From Pseudomonas sp. (GTDB taxonomy: Bacteria; Pseudomonadota; Gammaproteobacteria; Pseudomonadales; Pseudomonadaceae), in contig SKFV01000329.1 of assembly GCA_007117785.1 (NCBI GenBank), positions 1 through 18,455 on the forward strand: DNA of 18,455 nt, given 5' to 3'. Shown here in pieces: positions 14,436 to 18,455 of the stretch. A model generated the notes under the pieces. That model was given only the letters and a program-made list of their open reading frames with translations. It was not told where the DNA came from and searched no databases. The translations under genes and the position numbers were made by a program. The stretch's first letter is position 1, and each line of letters opens with the position of its first letter.

Positions 14436-15887
14436 TCAATTGATTGGCCGCAGCACTCGCACATGCCCGTAACCCGAATCCAGCAGGTTCTGGGCATGCA
14501 TCTGGCTCATAAGGCCCTTATCGCAATACAACAGATAGAGACGCGCGGAATCGAGCTCGGCAAAGGCCTTTTTCAGCTCGTAGAAAGGAATCGTCCTGAC
14601 CTCGACCCCCGTCAACTGCAAGGGGCTGTGTTCACGCTCTTCCGGCGCACGAATATCGATCACAATCTGACCCGGCTGCGCCTCGGCAACCAGCTCCAGC
14701 TCGTCGATACCCGCCAACGGCTGGTCGAGCAGATGGCAGTCAGTTGTGAGCGCATTGTCCACGGCCCGGTCGAGCACGGAAAAATCGAACCGGACTTCAG
14801 CCTCCACCACGCGACTATGCGTGGTATTGATTGCCGGGCTAACCGAAATGACGCCGCAATACTCCGGAATACCGCTGCACATGGCTTCCACACCGATCTC
14901 GCGTGCCTTAGTGATAATCGTCTGCTTGCTGGTGGTGATCAGCGGACGCAGCACCAACCGCTCCACCGCACGGTCAATCACCGCCAGATTGGGCAGGGTC
15001 TGACTGGCTACCTGAGCAATCGCCTCACCGGTCACCAGGGCCTGGAAGCCCAGCTTGTGCGCCACCCGGTCGGCAGCACGCAGCATCATGCGCTTGAGCA
15101 CCACACCCATCTGGCTGTCATCCACATTGCGTATCAGCTCACCGACCACTTCCTCGAAGGGCACACTGATAAAGCGCAAGCGATGGCTGCCGGCATACTG
15201 CTGCCAGAGATGATGGGCGATCTGGCGCACCCCGATCTCATGCGCGCGGCCACCCATGTTGAAAAAGATGAAATGCGGCAACAAGCCGCGCTGCAATAGC
15301 TGATAACTGGCCACGGTCGAATCAAAACCGCCTGACATCAGGCTCAGTACCGGCTCCATTGTACCCAGCGGGAAGCCGCCCATGCCCTGATGCCGTGCCT
15401 GAATCAGGAACACCTGGTCATGACGAATTTCCACTTCGGCACGCACCTCTGGCGAGGAGAGCGAAATACCGGCCGCACCACAGCGCGCAAACAGTTCGCG
15501 ACCCAGATAGTTGGCCACCTCAGGCGAACTGAAGTCGTGCTGGCCGATCCGCTTGCAGCGTACCGCGAACATTTTGCCTTGCAACTGCGCACCAAGATGC
15601 TGCACACACAGGTCAGCCAGGTCCTGCAGACTGACCAGCGGGTACTCATGTACTTCCTGGATTTGCGAGATCCCCGGGGTGCGCTGCAGACAATCCAGCG
15701 TGGCCGACAGATTGCTCGCACGCACACCCTCGATTTGCAGGCTGTCCCAGGCGCCATGCACCCTTAGCGACGGATCGATCTCGGCCAGCAACCCACGCAA
15801 GTTGATTTTGAGTTGTTTCACGAAGCGCTTGCGCACTGGCGTGGTCTTGATCGTTATTTCGGCAAAGAACTTGATTAAGAGCTTCAT
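14436..15887 (-). CDS. thiI: tRNA 4-thiouridine synthetase ThiI with rhodanese domain
   Basis: A 483-aa enzyme which adenylates U8 of tRNA and transfers sulfur to make 4-thiouridine; it also supplies sulfur to ThiS for thiamine thiazole. Order: ferredoxin-like and THUMP domains (about 1-165), PP-loop pyrophosphatase domain with SGGFDS (185-190), and C-terminal rhodanese-like domain (about 395-483) with catalytic Cys455 in YCDKG. Cys344 (EYCG) is the disulfide partner known in E. coli. Start ATG 15887 (MKLLIKF) is preferred over a TTG four codons upstream; the ribosome site is weak. It lies upstream of typA on the same strand, 108 bp away. Confidence 0.97.
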   Translation of the reverse strand: MKLLIKFFAEITIKTTPVRKRFVKQLKINLRGLLAEIDPSLRVHGAWDSLQIEGVRASNLSATLDCLQRTPGISQIQEVHEYPLVSLQDLADLCVQHLGAQLQGKMFAVRCKRIGQHDFSSPEVANYLGRELFARCGAAGISLSSPEVRAEVEIRHDQVFLIQARHQGMGGFPLGTMEPVLSLMSGGFDSTVASYQLLQRGLLPHFIFFNMGGRAHEIGVRQIAHHLWQQYAGSHRLRFISVPFEEVVGELIRNVDDSQMGVVLKRMMLRAADRVAHKLGFQALVTGEAIAQVASQTLPNLAVIDRAVERLVLRPLITTSKQTIITKAREIGVEAMCSGIPEYCGVISVSPAINTTHSRVVEAEVRFDFSVLDRAVDNALTTDCHLLDQPLAGIDELELVAEAQPGQIVIDIRAPEEREHSPLQLTGVEVRTIPFYELKKAFAELDSARLYLLYCDKGLMSQMHAQNLLDSGYGHVRVLRPIN

Positions 15888-15985
15888 AGCAGTCAGCAAT
15901 GCAAAAGCAAGTTATTATACGTGGCCGTGCTTGCGCTGACGATTCAGCAACCGTAAATGGACAACGCTGGCCATACACGCCCAAA

Positions 15986-16002
15986 TGATCCAATATGGTG
16001 CA
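15986..16002 (+). promoter_or_regulatory. NtrC-binding site, distal (glnA enhancer)
   Basis: TGATCCA-ATA-TGGTGCA matches the NtrC consensus TGCACCA-N3-TGGTGCA, with a perfect right half. Its centre is at -139 from the predicted sigma-54 start, the place of the distal enhancer of E. coli glnA. Confidence 0.8.
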
Positions 16003-16016
16003 ATCTCTACCCGATT

Positions 16017-16033
16017 CGCACCAAACTGGATCA
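16017..16033 (+). promoter_or_regulatory. NtrC-binding site, proximal (glnA enhancer)
   Basis: CGCACCA-AAC-TGGATCA matches the NtrC consensus with a strong left half. Its centre is 31 bp from that of the distal site (about three helical turns) and at -108 from the predicted start. The two sites are mirror images of each other, strong halves facing inward. Confidence 0.8.
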
Positions 16034-16106
16034 TTTTTATACCGCATATGCTCGCTAAAATGGCAGAATTGCTGCTAAAACGTGCACTTGCGCGCTTTTT
16101 TAAAGC

Positions 16107-16121
16107 TGGCACAGCTTTTGC
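16107..16121 (+). promoter_or_regulatory. Sigma-54 promoter of glnA
   Basis: TGGCAC-AGCTT-TTGC fits the -24/-12 consensus TGGCAC-N5-TTGC perfectly. Transcription should start near 16133, giving a leader of about 84 bases. Together with the two NtrC boxes it means nitrogen-limited induction of glnA. No clear sigma-70 promoter was identified in the rest of the 329-bp gap. Confidence 0.9.
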
Positions 16122-16216
16122 TCTATTAAACGCCAAGCGGATCTCCGGACATTCCGCTCGTAATCATCATCAAGGTCAGCGACAAGCCGGCCATTCGATT
16201 CCCATTGGAGGAAACC

Positions 16217-17620
16217 ATGTCGAAAACGATTCAACTGATCAAAGAATTTGACGTGAAGTGGGTTGACCTGCGCTTCACTGACAGCAAAGGCAAGCAACAA
16301 CACGTCACCATTCCTGCCCGCGAAGTGAAGGATGACTTCTTCGAAGATGGCAAGATGTTCGATGGTTCTTCGATCGCTGGCTGGAAGGGTATCGAAGCGT
16401 CCGACATGATCCTGATGCCCGATGACGAAACTGCCGTCATGGACCCCTTCACCGAAGACCCGACGCTGATTCTGATCTGCGACATCATCGAGCCCTCTAC
16501 CATGCAGGGTTACGAGCGTGATCCGCGCGGCATCGCCAAGCGCGCTGAAGAGTACATGAAGTCTACCGGTGTGGGCGATACCGTACTGGTTGGTCCTGAG
16601 CCCGAATTCTTCGTATTCGATGAAGTCAAGTTCAAGTCCGACATTTCCGGCTCCATGTTCAAGATCTATTCCGAACAGGGTTCCTGGAACACCGACTCTG
16701 ACTACGAAACCGGCAACAAGGGTCACCGTCCGGGCGTCAAGGGTGGTTACTTCCCCGTGCCGCCGGTCGATCACGACCACGAAGTCCGTACTGCCATGTG
16801 TAATGCCATGGAAGAAATGGGCCTGACCATCGAAGTACACCACCACGAAGTGGCCACTGCCGGTCAGAACGAAATCGGCGTACTGTTCAACACTCTGGTG
16901 AAGAAAGCCGACGAAGTGCAGACCCTGAAGTACTGCGTACACAACGTTGCTGACGCCTTCGGCAAAACCGCAACCTTTATGCCCAAGCCGCTGTATGGTG
17001 ATAACGGTTCCGGTATGCACGTACACATGTCGATCAGCAAAGACGGCAAGAACGCTTTCGCCGGCGAAGGCTACTCCGGCCTGTCCGACACCGCCCTGTT
17101 TTTCATTGGCGGTATCATCAAGCACGGCAAAGCACTGAATGCCTTTACCAACCCGTCGACCAACTCCTACAAGCGTCTGGTTCCCGGCTTTGAAGCCCCG
17201 GTAATGCTGGCCTACTCGGCACGCAACCGCTCTGCTTCGATCCGTATTCCTTACGTTTCCAGCCCGAAAGCGCGCCGTATCGAAGCTCGCTTCCCGGACC
17301 CCTCGGCCAACCCCTACCTGGCTTTCGCAGCCCTGTTGATGGCTGGCCTGGACGGTATCCAGAACAAGATTCACCCTGGCGATGCGGCCGACAAGAACCT
17401 GTATGACCTGCCGCCGGAAGAAGCCAGCCAGATCCCACAAGTGTGTGGCAGCTTGAAAGAAGCGCTGGAGTCTCTGGATGCTGACCGCGAGTTCCTGACC
17501 AAGGGCGATGTCTTCACTGAAGAATTTATCGACGCTTATATCGAGCTCAAGTCCGCTGAAGAAATCAAGGTGCGCACCTTTGTTCACCCGCTGGAATATG
17601 AACTGTATTACAGCGTCTGA
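16217..17620 (+). CDS. glnA: Glutamine synthetase type I
   Basis: A 467-aa GSI-beta, ATP-dependent glutamine formation from glutamate and ammonia, cytoplasmic dodecamer. DGSSIAGWKGIEASDM, VGPEPEFFVFDE, HHHEVATAGQNEIG, NGSGMHVHMS, NPSTNSYKRLVPGFEAP and RIEARFPDPSANPYL are the metal, ammonia, glutamate and ATP-site motifs. Tyr396 in NLYDLPPEE is the adenylylation site used by GlnE, so post-translational control is expected. Start ATG 16217 has GGAGGAA before it; an in-frame TTG at 16205 is less likely. Transcription is from the sigma-54/NtrC promoter upstream. Confidence 0.98.
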   Translation: MSKTIQLIKEFDVKWVDLRFTDSKGKQQHVTIPAREVKDDFFEDGKMFDGSSIAGWKGIEASDMILMPDDETAVMDPFTEDPTLILICDIIEPSTMQGYERDPRGIAKRAEEYMKSTGVGDTVLVGPEPEFFVFDEVKFKSDISGSMFKIYSEQGSWNTDSDYETGNKGHRPGVKGGYFPVPPVDHDHEVRTAMCNAMEEMGLTIEVHHHEVATAGQNEIGVLFNTLVKKADEVQTLKYCVHNVADAFGKTATFMPKPLYGDNGSGMHVHMSISKDGKNAFAGEGYSGLSDTALFFIGGIIKHGKALNAFTNPSTNSYKRLVPGFEAPVMLAYSARNRSASIRIPYVSSPKARRIEARFPDPSANPYLAFAALLMAGLDGIQNKIHPGDAADKNLYDLPPEEASQIPQVCGSLKEALESLDADREFLTKGDVFTEEFIDAYIELKSAEEIKVRTFVHPLEYELYYSV

Positions 17621-17646
17621 TCCCGGCCACAAGCCGTAATCAGAAG

Positions 17647-17678
17647 AAAAGGGGCGCCTCTCGGGCGCCCCTTTTTTT
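17647..17678 (+). terminator. Rho-independent terminator of glnA
   Basis: GGGGCGCC/GGCGCCCC stem (17651-17658 with 17664-17671) and loop TCTCG, followed by seven T. A preceding run of A could make it work on both strands. Confidence 0.92.
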
Positions 17679-17765
17679 CGTCTGTCCGATAGCTCCCGGG
17701 TAAAACTTGCCTTTCTTTGCCAGCAGTGCAAGTCTTGAGTGACACGTCACACAGGAGTGATTGTC

Positions 17766-18386
17766 ATGAAACGCATGCTCAGCACAGGATTGCTGACTGG
17801 CCTGCTGGCCTTTGGTGCCCAGGCGCAGATCTACAGCTGGACCGACGCCGACGGCAACCGGTTTTTTTCCGACAAGCAACAACCCGGCGCCGAAACCATC
17901 CAGCTGGGACCGACCAATACCGTCGAGCCACCCCCAGCCCCGGCAATGCGGGAGAGTTCGCGCAGCCAGTCCGAGGGTAATGATCGCCAATCCAACCCCT
18001 ATCGACGCATGAGCATCACCAGCCCCAGTAATGATGAAGCCTTGCGCAGTAACGATGGCGACCTGACATTGCGAGTGACCTTTGACCCCCCACTGAGCAG
18101 CAATCATTTATTGCGTGCCGAGATCGGTGGCGAATTGAGCAGCCAAGGTATCCCGGGCACCGGTCAGGCGGAAACCAGCATCACAGTACCGAATGTGGAT
18201 CGTGGCACGCACCAGATCAGCGCGGTTGTGCTTAACGCACGCGGCGAAGAGTTGCAGCGCAGCAGCCCTATTACAGTGCATTTGCAGCGCACTTCGCTGC
18301 TGCAGCCAGGTCGTCAGGGTAGCGGGCAAGCGCCGCAAGCGCCCAGCGCACCTGCAGCACCCAATGTTCCCGGTGGCGGCAACTGA
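17766..18386 (+). CDS. DUF4124 domain-containing periplasmic protein
   Basis: A 206-aa exported protein. Signal peptide cleaved near AQA-QIYSW. The DUF4124 motif follows at once: IYSWTDADGNRFFSDK. Then comes a polar linker, an Ig-like beta domain (about 80-180, with SPSNDEALRSNDGDLTLRV and RGTHQISAVV) and a low-complexity Pro/Ala/Gly tail (from about 185). The same kind of gene sits between glnA and ntrB in other pseudomonads; its function is unknown. ATG 17766 is favoured over an upstream in-frame start at 17739 because AGGAG (17753-17757) lies 8 bp before it. Confidence 0.9.
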   Translation: MKRMLSTGLLTGLLAFGAQAQIYSWTDADGNRFFSDKQQPGAETIQLGPTNTVEPPPAPAMRESSRSQSEGNDRQSNPYRRMSITSPSNDEALRSNDGDLTLRVTFDPPLSSNHLLRAEIGGELSSQGIPGTGQAETSITVPNVDRGTHQISAVVLNARGEELQRSSPITVHLQRTSLLQPGRQGSGQAPQAPSAPAAPNVPGGGN

Positions 18387-18439
18387 AGCCATTACCCAGC
18401 GCCACTACTGCACACACTTTCTACAACGCCCACCGCCAA

Positions 18440-18455
18440 TGCACTACAATAGTGC
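18440..18455 (+). promoter_or_regulatory. NtrC-like palindrome cut by the window end (probable ntrBC control site)
   Basis: TGCACTA-CAA-TAGTGC is a palindrome fitting the NtrC box (TGCACCA-N3-TGGTGCA), lacking only the last base at the window edge. It lies 54 bp after the DUF4124 gene, where pseudomonads have ntrB. NtrC autoregulation of its own promoter through such a site is known in enteric bacteria. Confidence 0.6.

Noticed and set aside
14412..15299. 295-codon plus-strand frame opposite thiI
   Set aside because: A shadow of thiI, whose catalytic residues are all present on the other strand.
16100..17731. 543-codon open frame on the minus strand opposite glnA
   Set aside because: It mirrors glnA, which has all family motifs; the long antisense frame reflects the strong codon bias of a highly expressed gene. 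Its translation shows no recognisable domain and it covers the sigma-54 promoter start.

Overview
The window looks like the chromosome of a gammaproteobacterium of the Pseudomonas group, most likely the Halopseudomonas (P. pertucinogena) lineage. This rests on three things: the gene order typA, thiI, glnA, DUF4124 gene (with ntrB/ntrC expected next), Pseudomonas-like protein sequences, and two secreted polyester hydrolases resembling PE-H of Halopseudomonas aestusnigri. The assignment is made from memory of these families, not from a search.

Layout. Positions 1-443 hold the first codons of a minus-strand gene cut by the edge and a MITE-like repeat. A two-gene plus-strand unit follows (SDR-fold protein and DsbA/HCCA-isomerase-like protein, 444-1771), closed by a second MITE-like repeat in opposite orientation. 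A minus-strand block (1964-5404) carries dtd, a proline iminopeptidase gene, an NnrU-like membrane protein and a four-domain lipoprotein. A VTT/DedA-like membrane protein (5556-6230) and a KamA-family radical SAM enzyme (6464-7804) then run on the plus strand.

Positions 7918-10143 are a periplasmic nitrate reductase operon, napEFDABC, caught in decay. napE, napF, napD and napB read through. napA is a roughly 310-bp scar: lost start codon, one-base frameshift and an internal deletion of about 2.2 kb fusing its two ends. napC has a frameshift, a Trp-to-stop change and a missing C-terminus. The organism should not have a working Nap enzyme from this locus.

Positions 10187-12300 carry two tandem minus-strand genes for secreted type II PET-hydrolase/cutinase-like enzymes, about 85% identical by hand alignment, each with signal peptide, Ser-Asp-His triad and both type II disulfide pairs. 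This is the most interesting part of the window. typA (ribosome-associated GTPase) and thiI (4-thiouridine and thiazole sulfur transfer) follow on the minus strand.

The last part is the nitrogen-assimilation locus: a sigma-54 promoter with two NtrC boxes drives glnA (glutamine synthetase I), followed by a strong terminator, a DUF4124 periplasmic protein, and a further NtrC-like palindrome cut by the window end, probably the start of ntrBC control. No rRNA, tRNA, CRISPR array or transposase gene was seen.
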